DNA from: Gammaproteobacteria bacterium
GTDB taxonomy: Bacteria; Pseudomonadota; Gammaproteobacteria; Steroidobacterales; JABDMI01
Assembly (NCBI GenBank): GCA_013001575.1
Contig: JABDMI010000034.1
Location: 1 to 32,715 of the forward strand
Direction: 5' to 3'
Length of the DNA stretch: 32,715 nt
Shown piece by piece: positions 8,668 to 18,235 of the stretch. The notes beneath the pieces are model-generated. The model did not search any database. It was not told where the DNA came from and saw nothing but the letters and a program-made list of their open reading frames with translations. Position 1 is the stretch's first letter. Each line of letters opens with the position of its first letter. The position numbers and the translations under genes were made by a program.

Positions 8668-8691
8668 GCAAGCTCCATGTGGATGACTTGC
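8668..8691 (-). promoter_or_regulatory. rpsO leader stem-loop next to the ribosome binding site
   Basis: On the - strand GCAAG pairs with CTTGC, and inside it TCCA pairs with TGGA. The stem ends directly at the GGGAGA ribosome binding site, so folding or protein binding here could control S15 translation. S15 represses its own mRNA through structured leaders of different shapes in different bacteria; this one is a candidate by position and stability. Confidence 0.45.
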
Positions 8692-8723
8692 TATGATTAA
8701 AACGCCCGTACCAGAGAGAGAAT

Positions 8724-8873
8724 TCAGGCAGGGTTGGATTCAAAGTAATTCGACTGATTTATCGCCAATTCCGCTTTGAGGGCGTGCATTGTACCAGTTA
8801 AATTCAAGGCGACAAGTGTTTGTTTTGGTAGTAGTTTTGATACATCTGCTTGCGATATCAAAATGATGGTCAT
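8724..8873 (-). CDS. Doubtful 49-aa open frame upstream of rpsO
   Basis: Starts at ATG with GGGAG nine bases upstream, which is why it is listed. Its first about 20 residues (MTIILISQADVSKLLPKQ) loosely resemble the N-terminus of ornithine cyclodeaminase/mu-crystallin proteins, but it stops after 49 residues and nothing of the Rossmann domain follows. It also overlaps the likely rpsO promoter. It may be a decayed fragment, a leader ORF, or chance. Confidence 0.15.
   Translation of the reverse strand: MTIILISQADVSKLLPKQTLVALNLTGTMHALKAELAINQSNYFESNPA
8788..8815 (-). promoter_or_regulatory. Probable rpsO promoter
   Basis: On the - strand TTGTCG (-35, 8810-8815), 16-bp spacer, TACAAT (-10, 8788-8793), then a GC-rich discriminator GCACGCCC as in stringently controlled ribosomal promoters. 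Predicted start near 8780, giving about a 125-nt rpsO leader. Confidence 0.5.
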
Positions 8874-9008
8874 AGCAACCCGCTCCCATTTCAAAACCGC
8901 AATCAAAACACACTTGAACAGAAAAAACATTAATATAAAAATTAACTATATTATAATTATCAGTAGCTTATGTCGTTTTTCTTGAATAATTATTATCTAA
9001 CTATAGTG

Positions 9009-9908
9009 TTAAAACACGAATAATCGTTTGCTTTTTAAGACTCCCGAAGCCCCCACCTCACCGATTGCCAGGGCCTTGGCCTGTGAATCCACGACCAATA
9101 CTGGGTCTAAAGTCCGGGTTTCCGCTGTTTGGACCGGCTTGCCATGCTGCAAATCCTGGGACTGTGCATCGTCCAATTGTATTTGAGGCCAATGGCCTAA
9201 AGCCGATTCAATGGATATGAGACAAGCTTGTTTGTGTTCATCAGCAAGATCCAGAAACGCATCCAGCTCATGCATCTCGGGATTCATGAATGGAGAAACC
9301 CCGATACGACGTAAAACCGTGACATGCCCAACTGTACCTAGTTCAGCGGCAAGGTCTTCAACAAGACTGCGAATGTATGTCCCTTTGCTGACAGTAACTT
9401 GAAATGAAATAGAATCTTTAGTGAGATCGATTAACTTAATCTTGCTGATATGAATGGCACGGGGCTTTCGTTCGATCACCTTTCCCTTGCGTGCAAGTTT
9501 ATACAAACGTTGCCCATCCACCTTTAAGGCCGAATACATGGGTGGTATCTGTTCACTGTCGCCCAGAAAACTATTCAGGACCTGACGCAAGGTAGCTTCA
9601 TCAAAATCCGGCACAGTTTGAGATTCGACAATCTCACCATCACTGTCGGCTGAATCGGTTTTGATTCCTAATTTTGCAGTGACCTGGTAGGTTTTATTCG
9701 ACTCAAGCAGATATTGACTGATCTTGGTCGCTTCACCAAAACACAATGGCAATAGTCCTGATGCCAATGGGTCCAGACTGCCGGTATGCCCGGCCTTCTT
9801 GGCCTGGAGTGAATGTTTAACTTGCTGAAGAGCTTTGTTGGAACCTATGCCACTCGGCTTGTCGAGTAACAATATTCCATGAATATTGCGTTTATTCTTC
9901 TTCGCCAT
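9009..9908 (-). CDS. truB: tRNA pseudouridine(55) synthase
   Basis: Makes pseudouridine at U55 in the T-loop of most tRNAs; also a tRNA folding chaperone. 299 aa. N-terminal GILLLDKPSGIGSN, catalytic motif AGHTGSLDPLASGLLP with nucleophile Asp46, NKTYQVTAKLG, the SKGTYIRSLVEDLA motif and a C-terminal PUA-like region. The start overlaps the end of rbfA by 17 bp, indicating translational coupling. It is the last gene of the rimP-nusA-infB-rbfA-truB run, and no clear terminator follows it. Confidence 0.97.
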   Translation of the reverse strand: MAKKNKRNIHGILLLDKPSGIGSNKALQQVKHSLQAKKAGHTGSLDPLASGLLPLCFGEATKISQYLLESNKTYQVTAKLGIKTDSADSDGEIVESQTVPDFDEATLRQVLNSFLGDSEQIPPMYSALKVDGQRLYKLARKGKVIERKPRAIHISKIKLIDLTKDSISFQVTVSKGTYIRSLVEDLAAELGTVGHVTVLRRIGVSPFMNPEMHELDAFLDLADEHKQACLISIESALGHWPQIQLDDAQSQDLQHGKPVQTAETRTLDPVLVVDSQAKALAIGEVGASGVLKSKRLFVF

Positions 9909-10278
9909 TAACTTGAACTTGCTTGCTCAATTCCCGGGTTTTGGCGAGCAATGAATCGATATGGGCAGCGTGGTCGATGGATGAATCATAAATAAACTTG
10001 AGTTCTGGGACTTTACGGATCTGCATTTCCTGACTTAGCAAGTAGCGCAACTTTTTAGCCACATCGGTAAGTTTGTTTTGCAGTGCCGATTGGTCAAAGT
10101 CATTACTGATCGAACGCCAATATACTTTGGCGTAACTCAAATCGTTGGTCACTTTAACCTCATTCAAAGAAACCAGACGCAGGGCTTCGTCATCCATTTC
10201 ACGTTGCAAATACCCGTTAAGCAAGCGCTGCACTTCCTGGGCAACCCGACTGTTACGGGCGAAATCTCTTTTAGCCAT
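9892..10278 (-). CDS. rbfA: Ribosome-binding factor A
   Basis: 30S maturation factor that binds near the 5' helix of 16S rRNA and is needed for growth in the cold. 128 aa with a KH-like fold: N-terminal ARNSRVAQEVQRLLNGYL, central VTNDLSYAKVYW strand, and PELKFIYDSSID before an acidic tail. No strong Shine-Dalgarno is visible, fitting translation coupled to infB, which ends 19 bp upstream. Overlaps truB by 17 bp. Confidence 0.95.
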   Translation of the reverse strand: MAKRDFARNSRVAQEVQRLLNGYLQREMDDEALRLVSLNEVKVTNDLSYAKVYWRSISNDFDQSALQNKLTDVAKKLRYLLSQEMQIRKVPELKFIYDSSIDHAAHIDSLLAKTRELSKQVQVNGEEE

Positions 10279-10297
10279 ACACTATTAACGGAATCTG

Positions 10298-12778
10298 TTA
10301 CAGACTGCGTTTTACCTCTTTGCGCTCGAAGCACTCGATCTGGTCACCGGCTTTAACGTCATTATAGTTTTTCACGCCAATACCGCACTCTGTTCCTGAA
10401 CGCACTTCGGCAACATCGTCTTTAAAGCGGCGCAAAGATTCCAGTTCGCCTTCATAAATAACCACATTGTCACGCAAGACCCTAATCGGCAAATTACGTT
10501 TCACGTAGCCTTCAGTAACCATACAACCAGCGATATCACCAAACTTTGGTGAACGGAAGACATCACGTACTTCGGCCAAGCCAACAATATTTTCTTGAAT
10601 TTCGGGTGATAACATACCGGAAAGTGCATCTTTGATCTGGTCAATGGCTTCATAAATGATGCTGTAGTAGTTCAGATCCACCCCGGTTTCTTTTAATGCT
10701 TTTCGCGCACTGGCATCGGCGCGCACATTAAAGCCGATCATGATCGCATTGGATGCGGCAGCAAGATTCACATCGGATTCGGTTATACCACCCACATTAC
10801 TGGCCAACACATTCACCGCCACTTCTTCAGTCGAGAGTTTGTTGACCGCATCTTTTAATGCTTCGGCACTACCTTGGGTATCAGCCTTGATCATCAAATT
10901 CAACACATCGGCGGTATCGTCCATGTGGGTAAACAGACTGTCCAGTTTGGCTTTTTGCTGTTTGGCGAGAACCAGGTCGCGCTGTTTGTCATAACGTTGC
11001 GCGGCGATCTCACGAGCCTTACGTTCATTTTCAACCACCACAAAATCATCGCCAACATCCGGCACTTCCGATAAACCAAGTACCGCAACCGGAATTGAAG
11101 GACCGGCAGTCTCAATAGAGTTGCCATTTTCATCAAACATCGCACGAATACGGCCAAAGACTTTACCAACCAGCACCGACTCACCAACTTTTAATTCACC
11201 GCGCTGCACTAATATTGTCACCACGGTTCCGCGACCTTTTTCCTGACGCGTTTCCAGAACCGAACCGGTTGCGCGACCTTCAGCAACCGCGCTTAATTCC
11301 AGCAGTTCCGCTTGCAATGAAATGGATTCGAGCAGATCGTCTACACCTTCACCGGTGATCGCCGATACGTGTACAAAGATATTTTCACCACCCCAGTCTT
11401 CCGGAATAACTTCATACTGGCTTAATTCGTTTTTGACCCGGTCCGGATCTGCTTCTTCTTTATCGATCTTGTTGACCGCAATTATTAAGGGCACCCCTGC
11501 GGCCTTGGCGTGTTGAATGGCTTCAACGGTTTGCGGCATAACACCATCATCAGCGGCTACAACCAGGATCACGATGTCGGTAACATCGGCTCCACGCGCA
11601 CGCATGGCGGTAAAAGCCGCGTGGCCCGGAGTATCTAAAAAGGTGATGACTCCTTTAGGCGTTTCAACATGATAGGCGCCAATGTGTTGTGTAATTCCAC
11701 CGGCTTCAGCATCAGTCACTTTGGTGCGACGAATGTAATCGAGTAAGGACGTTTTACCGTGATCAACGTGACCCATAATGGTCACAACTGGAGGACGTAC
11801 TTGCGCGTCGGCATCAGAGTCATCGACCACCATGATGGCTTCTTCTTCCTCATTTTCATTGATCGGGTTCGGGGTATGCCCCATTTCCTCGACCAACAAG
11901 GTTGCCGTGTCTTGATCCAGTACCTGATTAATGGTTGCCATAACACCCATACCCATCAATGACTTGATCAGTTCGGTAGCTTTGATCGCCAGACGCTGGG
12001 CCAATTCGGCAACCGTAATCGTCTCCGGTATATCAACAACGCGAACGATTGGCGCAGTGGGTGCTTCAAATTTATGTTCACTCTCGATATTGACACTGGA
12101 AGAACGACGTGATGATTTTCTACGGCGCCGACCAGACTTGTCGCTAGCCACGTGTAACTCAGCACGACCATATTTGGTAGCACTGCGTTTTTCTTTGGAT
12201 TTTTTATCTTTATGCGCGCGTGCCTGCTCTTCTTTTTTCTTTTGCTCACGCTCGCGTTGTTTGGTTTCGGCTTCCTTACGGGCAACTTCGGCTTGCTTGA
12301 TGTCTTCCTGGCGCTTTTCTTCGGCTTCTTTAGCCAAGCGGGTGCTTTCTTCACGTTTTAAACGCGATTCTTCAAGTTTGCGACGTGCTGCTTCACGGTC
12401 ACGCTCCAGCTCTTGTCGTTTGTTCTCAAGCTCGTCCTGTTTTTGCTTTGCTTCCTCTTCGAGAACATCACGTTTGATATAAGTTCGCTTGCGACGAACC
12501 TCTACATTCACCGTGCGTGCACGACCCTGGCTACCGGCAAGTTTTAATTCACTCTGACTTTTACGCTTAAGAGTAATTTTCTTCGGACTGGAAATACTTT
12601 TACTATCGGCACGACCGTGACTCTTACGCAAATGTTGCAATAAGGTCATTTTAGTCTCGTCCGATACGATGTCTTTCTCCGTTTCCAGCGCAACCCCGGC
12701 TTCAGCCAGTTGCTCCAGAAGTTTAGTTGGAGTGACTTTCAGTACTTCAGCAAATTGTTTAACGGTTACATCCGACAT
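10298..12778 (-). CDS. infB: Translation initiation factor IF-2
   Basis: GTPase that places fMet-tRNA on the 30S and promotes subunit joining. 826 aa. IF2 N-terminal domain at about 1-50, a long charged Lys/Arg/Glu helical linker (about 100-225), a second IF2-N domain (about 245-300), the G domain with GHVDHGKT at 336-343, then DTPGHAAF and NKID, and the C-terminal fMet-tRNA-binding domains. A good GGAG lies upstream of the ATG. It follows nusA by 57 bp. Shorter IF2 forms from internal starts are known in enterics; I could not confirm an internal start here. Confidence 0.98.
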   Translation of the reverse strand: MSDVTVKQFAEVLKVTPTKLLEQLAEAGVALETEKDIVSDETKMTLLQHLRKSHGRADSKSISSPKKITLKRKSQSELKLAGSQGRARTVNVEVRRKRTYIKRDVLEEEAKQKQDELENKRQELERDREAARRKLEESRLKREESTRLAKEAEEKRQEDIKQAEVARKEAETKQREREQKKKEEQARAHKDKKSKEKRSATKYGRAELHVASDKSGRRRRKSSRRSSSVNIESEHKFEAPTAPIVRVVDIPETITVAELAQRLAIKATELIKSLMGMGVMATINQVLDQDTATLLVEEMGHTPNPINENEEEEAIMVVDDSDADAQVRPPVVTIMGHVDHGKTSLLDYIRRTKVTDAEAGGITQHIGAYHVETPKGVITFLDTPGHAAFTAMRARGADVTDIVILVVAADDGVMPQTVEAIQHAKAAGVPLIIAVNKIDKEEADPDRVKNELSQYEVIPEDWGGENIFVHVSAITGEGVDDLLESISLQAELLELSAVAEGRATGSVLETRQEKGRGTVVTILVQRGELKVGESVLVGKVFGRIRAMFDENGNSIETAGPSIPVAVLGLSEVPDVGDDFVVVENERKAREIAAQRYDKQRDLVLAKQQKAKLDSLFTHMDDTADVLNLMIKADTQGSAEALKDAVNKLSTEEVAVNVLASNVGGITESDVNLAAASNAIMIGFNVRADASARKALKETGVDLNYYSIIYEAIDQIKDALSGMLSPEIQENIVGLAEVRDVFRSPKFGDIAGCMVTEGYVKRNLPIRVLRDNVVIYEGELESLRRFKDDVAEVRSGTECGIGVKNYNDVKAGDQIECFERKEVKRSL

Positions 12779-12835
12779 GTCGGACTCCTGCGGTTATGTT
12801 TCACTCTAGGCGTAAAAATCTCTATTCTCTACTCG

Positions 12836-14356
12836 TTATTCTTCTTCACTGTTTGCGGCACTCTCGGCCTCTTCAAACCAGTGTGCTCGGGCAGCCATAA
12901 TTAATTTAGCCGCTTGCTCCTCGTCCATTTCTTCGATCTCTATCAGTTCATCAACGGCGAGCTCAGCCAGATCATCACGGGTGTTAATTCCGTTACTGGC
13001 CAGAATTGATGCCAGATTGTCAGTCATACCGTCCAAACTAAGCATGTCTTTGCCTGGATCAGCGGTTTCAATGGCTTCTTCCGTTGCAATTGCCTGTGTC
13101 AGCAACACGTCACGGGCACGGTTACGTAATTCTGTAACAATACCTTCATCGAATTCTTCAATCGTGAGTAATTCTGATTCTGGAACAAAGGCGATCTCTT
13201 CCATGCTGGTGAATCCTTCCTGCACCAGGATCAGAGCGACTTCCTGGTCCACATCGAGTTGTTGCGAGAACCGTTCAATGATCTCTTGTGACTCGGCATC
13301 GCTTTTGGCGTCGGCATCAGCCGTGGTCATTACATTCAGGGTCCATCCGGTTAGCTCACTGGCCAGACGGATATTTTGACCGCCGCGTCCAATGGCTTTG
13401 GACAGCATTTCTTCTTCAACCGCGATATCCATGGACAGGGTCTCTTCGTCGACCACGATGGATAAAACTTCCGCCGGTGACATGGCATTAATTACATACT
13501 GTGCCGGGTTCTCGTTCCAAAGAATAATATCGACACGCTCGCCCGCCAATTCATTGGAAACCGCTTGCACGCGTGAACCGCGCATACCAACACAAGCCCC
13601 AACCGGATCAATACGTGGCTCAATGGCTTTAACCGCGATCTTTGCACGCAGACCTGGATCACGTGCTGCACTTAAAATAACAATAAGGCCTTGTCCTACT
13701 TCCGGCACTTCAAGTTTAAACAACTCGATCAAAAACTCGGGAGACGTACGGGTCATTATTAATTGTGGCCCGCGAGCTTCCGGATTGATCTCGAATAAAA
13801 TAGCCTTTATACGATCCTGGGGTCTGATCTGTTCACCACGGATCATCTCGTTGCGTGGAATAAATGCCTCGGCATTTCCACCCAGATCAACATAAACGCC
13901 ATTCCGGTCACTGCGCTTGACAATACCGCTGACCATTGTACCGACACGGTCTTTGTACTCTTCCATAACCATGGCACGTTCGGCTTCACGTACTTTTTGT
14001 AAAATTACCTGTTTGGCGGTTTGCGCAGCAATTCGACCAAAGGCAATCGATTCAATTGGCTCTTCAACAAATTCACCGGGCTCAACATCGGGATTGTAAT
14101 CAACCGCATCCATCAAGCGTAATTCCTTGTCCGGGAATTCAAGTGTCGGATCGTCATCAGCAAATACTTTCCACTGTCTGAAAGTCGAGTATTCACCAGT
14201 CTCACGATCTACCGCTACACGTGCATCAATATCTTCTGCATGCTTTTTACGCGTTGCAGACGCAAGTGCCGCTTCCAGTGCCTGGAAAATTATTTCTTTT
14301 TCAACGCCTTTCTCATTTGAAACAACGTCGGCCATCATTAAAATTTCTTTATTCAT
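12836..14356 (-). CDS. nusA: Transcription termination/antitermination factor NusA
   Basis: RNA polymerase-bound elongation factor controlling pausing, termination and antitermination. 506 aa. N-terminal RNAP-binding domain starting MNKEIL with the conserved VSNEKGVEKEIIFQALEAAL, an S1 domain (about 130-200, GTMVSGIVKRSDRNGVYVDL), tandem KH domains (GACVGMRGSRVQAV and AIGRGGQNIRLAS) and two C-terminal acidic repeats (about 365-415 and 440-490), the gammaproteobacterial form. The ribosome binding site is weak, so coupling to rimP 34 bp upstream is likely. In E. coli NusA represses its own operon. Confidence 0.98.
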   Translation of the reverse strand: MNKEILMMADVVSNEKGVEKEIIFQALEAALASATRKKHAEDIDARVAVDRETGEYSTFRQWKVFADDDPTLEFPDKELRLMDAVDYNPDVEPGEFVEEPIESIAFGRIAAQTAKQVILQKVREAERAMVMEEYKDRVGTMVSGIVKRSDRNGVYVDLGGNAEAFIPRNEMIRGEQIRPQDRIKAILFEINPEARGPQLIMTRTSPEFLIELFKLEVPEVGQGLIVILSAARDPGLRAKIAVKAIEPRIDPVGACVGMRGSRVQAVSNELAGERVDIILWNENPAQYVINAMSPAEVLSIVVDEETLSMDIAVEEEMLSKAIGRGGQNIRLASELTGWTLNVMTTADADAKSDAESQEIIERFSQQLDVDQEVALILVQEGFTSMEEIAFVPESELLTIEEFDEGIVTELRNRARDVLLTQAIATEEAIETADPGKDMLSLDGMTDNLASILASNGINTRDDLAELAVDELIEIEEMDEEQAAKLIMAARAHWFEEAESAANSEEE

Positions 14357-14390
14357 AGTTATTCACAATAAACATAATTTAAAATCGGTT

Positions 14391-14855
14391 TTATTTAAAA
14401 GAGTATTCAGGAGCCAAATGCGCTTTATCGATCAAGGCAAAAGGAACGGCATACTCTTTGTCATCAACTTTTATTAATACTTTATCTTCGCTTACGCCTT
14501 GCAATATACCTTTTAGGCGTTTGCGACCTTCATGCAGGGAACTGAGCTTCAACTTGGCTTGCTCGCCAGTGTAAGAAGCAAAGTGTTCCAGTAAACGCAA
14601 TGGACGCTCGGTACCTGGTGAAGAAACCTCCAGGGTGTATTCACCTGGTATCGGATCTTCGACCTCGAGGATCACACCAATATGGCGACTTACCGCTGCA
14701 CAATCCTCAACCAGAATACCCTTTTCCTGATCAATGTAGATACGTAGCGTGGCCGGTTTACCGCTTAGCAATTCCAGTTCCAGCATGTCGTATCCCAAAG
14801 TATTAATCTCGGGTTCGAGCAAACTAATTAATCGTTGTACCAAATCGTTTTGCAT
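14391..14855 (-). CDS. rimP: Ribosome maturation factor RimP
   Basis: Assists early 30S assembly, especially the S12 region. 154 aa, the usual length. N-terminal domain with GYDMLELEL and LRIYIDQEKGILVEDCAAVSRHI, the EYTLEVSSPGTERPL motif, and a C-terminal SH3-like domain (GILQGVSEDKVLIKV). GGGACGGA precedes the ATG. First protein gene after tRNA-fMet, from which it is separated by two hairpins, and head of rimP-nusA-infB-rbfA-truB. Confidence 0.97.
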   Translation of the reverse strand: MQNDLVQRLISLLEPEINTLGYDMLELELLSGKPATLRIYIDQEKGILVEDCAAVSRHIGVILEVEDPIPGEYTLEVSSPGTERPLRLLEHFASYTGEQAKLKLSSLHEGRKRLKGILQGVSEDKVLIKVDDKEYAVPFALIDKAHLAPEYSFK

Positions 14856-14891
14856 TTACGTTTCCGTCCCGTGCCAATTTCCATTGGCAAC

Positions 14892-14915
14892 AAAAAAGCC
14901 CCGCATGCGGAGCTT
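14892..14915 (-). terminator. Rho-independent terminator/attenuator between tRNA-fMet and rimP
   Basis: On the - strand stem AAGCTCCGC / GCGGGGCTT (one G-T wobble) with a very short loop, followed by six T residues. It ends 37 bp upstream of the rimP ATG. Because no separate rimP promoter is evident, it probably acts as a partial terminator that sets the tRNA to mRNA ratio. Confidence 0.7.
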
Positions 14916-14924
14916 TTGCATCGT

Positions 14925-14950
14925 TGAACACGTTTCTTGAAACCTGTTCA
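14925..14950 (-). repeat. Long hairpin in the tRNA-fMet trailer
   Basis: Arms TGAACA-G-GTTTC and GAAAC-G-TGTTCA, 11 pairs with one G-G mismatch and a 2-base centre, starting 9 nt after the tRNA CCA end. It could guide trailer processing or be an RNase III target, as in the E. coli metY-rimP leader. Confidence 0.55.
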
Positions 14951-14959
14951 GAATGTACT

Positions 14960-15036
<77 letters not shown>

Positions 15037-15049
15037 TCCGCAGGCGCGC

Positions 15050-15078
15050 ATGATACAAAGCCTAGCCAGACATTACAA
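15050..15078 (-). promoter_or_regulatory. Promoter of tRNA-fMet and the rimP-nusA-infB operon
   Basis: On the - strand TTGTAA (-35, 15073-15078), 17-bp spacer, TATCAT (-10, 15050-15055), then a GCGCGCC discriminator typical of stringently controlled stable-RNA promoters. The start is expected a few bases before the tRNA 5' end. Confidence 0.65.
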
Positions 15079-15183
15079 GTAAAAAGCGAAAAGATTAGCA
15101 AAAATTGCCAAAAATTCAGGGGCTTGGGTATAAAACAGGGATTTAAAGCGCTGCGACTTGACTGAAGAAATGACTAACTGCGC

Positions 15184-16617
15184 TTAGGCCAAACTGACCA
15201 GAGCCCAGATTGCGCCAGGCAGAATGCCCAAAGCCAGAACCGAGATGGAATTCAGGCTTAAGGTCGCCTTGTGATCCCAGGCAATATTTAGCGGTAAGCT
15301 GGTTTCCGGCTCGTCAAAGTACATAAACCACACCACACGCAAATAATAATACGCCCCGATGACCGAGAACAATACCGCCAATATGCCCAACCATAAGTGT
15401 CCAGCATCGAGCACGGCTGAAATTACGGCCAATTTAGCGTGGAACCCGACAAAAGGTGGCACACCGGCCATGCCGAACATCAGACACAGCATCAAGAACG
15501 CTAACCAGGGACTGCGTTGATTCAAACCTTTAAATGCCGCGAGCTGGTCGGTGTCCTGGTCACGACTGAGCAAGACCACAATACCAAATGCACCTGCCGC
15601 CATCACAACATAAGTGACTGTATAGAACAAAGCCGCCTCATAGCCGAGTTGTGTGCCAGCAATGAAACCCAACAAGATGAAGCCGACATGCGAAATGGTT
15701 GAGTAGGCCAATAGTCGGCGCACATTATTTTGCACAATGGCCACAAGATTACCGATCAACATGGACAGTACCGCCAGGATTGAAAGGATCAGTGTCCACT
15801 GTCCGTGTAGATCACCCATGGCATCAACCAAAAGCCTATAGGTTAAAGCGTAGGCCGCCAGTTTTGGCGCTGTACCAATAAACAAGGTAACTGGTGACGG
15901 CGCCCCTTCGTAAACATCCGGTATCCACATGTGAAACGGTACGGCGCCCAGTTTGAAGGCAACGCCGACGATCAAGAAGGCCAGGCTAAACAAGATTGGC
16001 AAACTGCTTATACCCTGCTGCTGCACACTTGTTGCGATCGTGGCAATATCAAGGCTTCCGGTCATGCCATACAACATCGACATTCCGTACAGCAATGTGC
16101 CTGAGGCAATTGCCCCAAGCACAAAATATTTCATGGCAGCTTCGGCTGCGATTGGCGAATCGCGATTAAACGCAACCAGACCGTATACCGACAAAGACAT
16201 CAATTCCAGCCCCAGATACAGACTCAGGAGATTATGTCCGGAGATCATGATCATAATGCCAAGTGTGGCGTACAGGATCAGTAAGTAATATTCGCTTTTA
16301 AATAATTGACGCGACTTGAGATAATCACGCGAATAGAACATGGCCAACAAGCTCATCACACACATGGTTTGTTTAAGGATCACCGACAAATGATCGGACA
16401 CAAACATATCCTGAAAGGCAAATCCGCTATTGCTGTCACCAAACAAACACAACCAGGCAAACACCACCACCAGTGCGAACATGCTGGCACGATAGGCAAA
16501 ATTCTTGAACCTGTCGCCAAAAAACATATCGACAACACTAATGAACAATATTGATAGCGCCAAAGTGATCTCGGCGCCTGCGATATTGAGATAGCTTAAA
16601 AAAGTTGCTGCTGTCAT
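15184..16617 (-). CDS. nuoN: NADH:quinone oxidoreductase subunit N
   Basis: Antiporter-like proton-pumping membrane subunit of complex I (ND2 homologue), 477 aa with about 14 TM helices. The key charged residues of the family are visible: Glu in LGLELMSLSVYGL, Lys in VAFKLGAVPFHMWIPDVYEGAPSP and Lys in TAPKLAAY. Last gene of the operon, 48 bp after nuoM; the tRNA-fMet promoter lies in the gap after it. I see no convincing terminator in that 147-bp gap. Confidence 0.97.
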   Translation of the reverse strand: MTAATFLSYLNIAGAEITLALSILFISVVDMFFGDRFKNFAYRASMFALVVVFAWLCLFGDSNSGFAFQDMFVSDHLSVILKQTMCVMSLLAMFYSRDYLKSRQLFKSEYYLLILYATLGIMIMISGHNLLSLYLGLELMSLSVYGLVAFNRDSPIAAEAAMKYFVLGAIASGTLLYGMSMLYGMTGSLDIATIATSVQQQGISSLPILFSLAFLIVGVAFKLGAVPFHMWIPDVYEGAPSPVTLFIGTAPKLAAYALTYRLLVDAMGDLHGQWTLILSILAVLSMLIGNLVAIVQNNVRRLLAYSTISHVGFILLGFIAGTQLGYEAALFYTVTYVVMAAGAFGIVVLLSRDQDTDQLAAFKGLNQRSPWLAFLMLCLMFGMAGVPPFVGFHAKLAVISAVLDAGHLWLGILAVLFSVIGAYYYLRVVWFMYFDEPETSLPLNIAWDHKATLSLNSISVLALGILPGAIWALVSLA

Positions 16618-16665
16618 TGAAGTATGTCCGGCTAGTTTTCTGTGGCTGTGATCAGGATCGGTTAA

Positions 16666-18186
16666 TTAGGGAAGTTTACTGGTCAGCATTTGCTGGACCA
16701 GATTTTCGGTACTGCTGTGCATGACTTCTACCAAGGGGTTTGGATACACACCGAGAAGCAACACACCAATTGCCAAAATGGCTAAAATCAGAAACTCGCG
16801 TTTGTTCAGGTCTTGCAAGTCTGCAACCTTGTCATTGGCAACCTCACCAAAATACACACGCTTGACCATCCATAAGGTGTAGGCAGCGCCGAATAACAAG
16901 GTAGTTGCAGCCAGGAATGCGATCCAGAAATTGGCTTTAAAGCTGGCCAGGATCACCATCAGCTCGCCTACAAAACCCGAGGTTCCAGGCAAGCCGGCGT
17001 TTGCCATGGCAAACAAGACCGCAAAGGCACCAAACCATGGCATGGTGTTAACGACGCCACCGTAGGCCGAGATGTCGCGCGAATGCATGCGATCGTACAA
17101 TACACCGATACACAGGAACATCGCGCCCGATATCAAGCCGTGCGAGATCATTTGAACCATGGCGCCTTCAATCGCCATGCCGCTGCCCAGCGCTACACCG
17201 GTATTGGTAATAATATAAAAAGGGACAAACAAACCCAGGGTGACAAAGCCCATGTGGGCAATGGATGAATACGCAACCAGTTTTTTCATATCGGTTTGCA
17301 CCAGAGCAACCAGTCCGATATACACCACTGCAATCAATGACAGCACGACCACAAATCCGGCCAAACTCGCGGACGCATCCGGTGTGATCGGCAAACTAAA
17401 GCGAATGAAACCGTAACCACCCAGTTTGAGCATGATGGCAGCCAGGACTACCGAACCACCGGTTGGCGCTTCAACGTGAGCGTCGGGTAACCAGGTGTGT
17501 ACTGGCCACATCGGTATTTTTACGGCAAACGCGGCGAAGAATGCGAGGAAAATCCAAAATTGTTCTTTACTGCTTAATGAAAGTGCGTGTAGGTCGGCAA
17601 TGGCGAAACTACCGCCCTCCTGGTTGTACATATAGATAAACGCAACCAGCATCAAGACCGAGCCCAGAAAGGTATACAAAAAGAACTTCACGGTGGCGTA
17701 GATACGGCGTTTACCACCCCAGATACCAATGATGATGAACATTGGTATCAGCATGGCTTCCCAAAACACATAGAACAGAAAACTGTCTAGAGCCGAGAAC
17801 ACTCCGATCATCAGACCTTCCATGATCAGGAATGCCGCGAGGTATTGCGACGGATTCTTTTTGATCACTTCCCAACCCGCAAGCACCACGATCACGGTGA
17901 TGAAAGTCGTTAGTAATATCAACGGCAAGGCAAAGCCGTCAATACCCAAATGGTAATTCACATCAAAAGTGGATATCCAGCTGAATTTTTCCTGGTACTG
18001 CATGTTTGCAGTGCTTGTATCAAAGCCGGTCCATAAAGGAATGCTTAATACAAATACCACAATAGAAATGATCAATGCCAGGCGACGGGTATTTTCAGCA
18101 TTCTTGTCGCCCAATGCAAGCACCAGCACGCCACCGAAGACCGGTAGCCAAATCAATAAACTGAGTATTGGTAATCCACTTAACAT
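16666..18186 (-). CDS. nuoM: NADH:quinone oxidoreductase subunit M
   Basis: Antiporter-like subunit of complex I (ND4 homologue), 506 aa, about 14 TM helices. Visible: Glu in FWEAMLIPMFIIIGIWG (TM5), Lys in FAVKIPMWPVHTWLPDAH (TM7), and the VAYSSIAHMGF helix with the nearby Lys pair TDMKKL. Sits between NuoL and NuoN in the membrane arm. It follows nuoL with a 49-bp AT-rich gap. Confidence 0.98.
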   Translation of the reverse strand: MLSGLPILSLLIWLPVFGGVLVLALGDKNAENTRRLALIISIVVFVLSIPLWTGFDTSTANMQYQEKFSWISTFDVNYHLGIDGFALPLILLTTFITVIVVLAGWEVIKKNPSQYLAAFLIMEGLMIGVFSALDSFLFYVFWEAMLIPMFIIIGIWGGKRRIYATVKFFLYTFLGSVLMLVAFIYMYNQEGGSFAIADLHALSLSSKEQFWIFLAFFAAFAVKIPMWPVHTWLPDAHVEAPTGGSVVLAAIMLKLGGYGFIRFSLPITPDASASLAGFVVVLSLIAVVYIGLVALVQTDMKKLVAYSSIAHMGFVTLGLFVPFYIITNTGVALGSGMAIEGAMVQMISHGLISGAMFLCIGVLYDRMHSRDISAYGGVVNTMPWFGAFAVLFAMANAGLPGTSGFVGELMVILASFKANFWIAFLAATTLLFGAAYTLWMVKRVYFGEVANDKVADLQDLNKREFLILAILAIGVLLLGVYPNPLVEVMHSSTENLVQQMLTSKLP

Positions 18187-18235
18187 GCTGTTTTATTCTT
18201 TCTTGATTAAATGTTCTTGTTTAAATTAAATTATT

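Larger units (their letters stand above)
8656..9008 (-). other. Gene-poor region between truB and rpsO
   Basis: 353 bp with no secure gene. The part next to truB (about 8930-9008) is extremely AT-rich with no clear terminator hairpin. The middle carries a 49-codon open frame (8724-8873), and inside that frame lies the probable rpsO promoter (8788-8815). The rest is the about 125-nt rpsO leader, with a hairpin at 8668-8691. Confidence 0.7.

Noticed and set aside
8874-8930. Further upstream start of the small frame before rpsO
   Set aside because: The extra residues are hydrophobic with no ribosome binding site; the ATG at 8873 has a better one, and even that frame is doubtful.
11931-12482. 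Long + strand open frame (183 aa) opposite infB
   Set aside because: Ser/Arg-rich antisense shadow of the Lys/Glu-rich IF2 linker; no ribosome binding site or family features.
15121-15183. Search for a nuo operon terminator after nuoN
   Set aside because: GCGC repeats flank the region but no continuous stem with a U-tract could be drawn.
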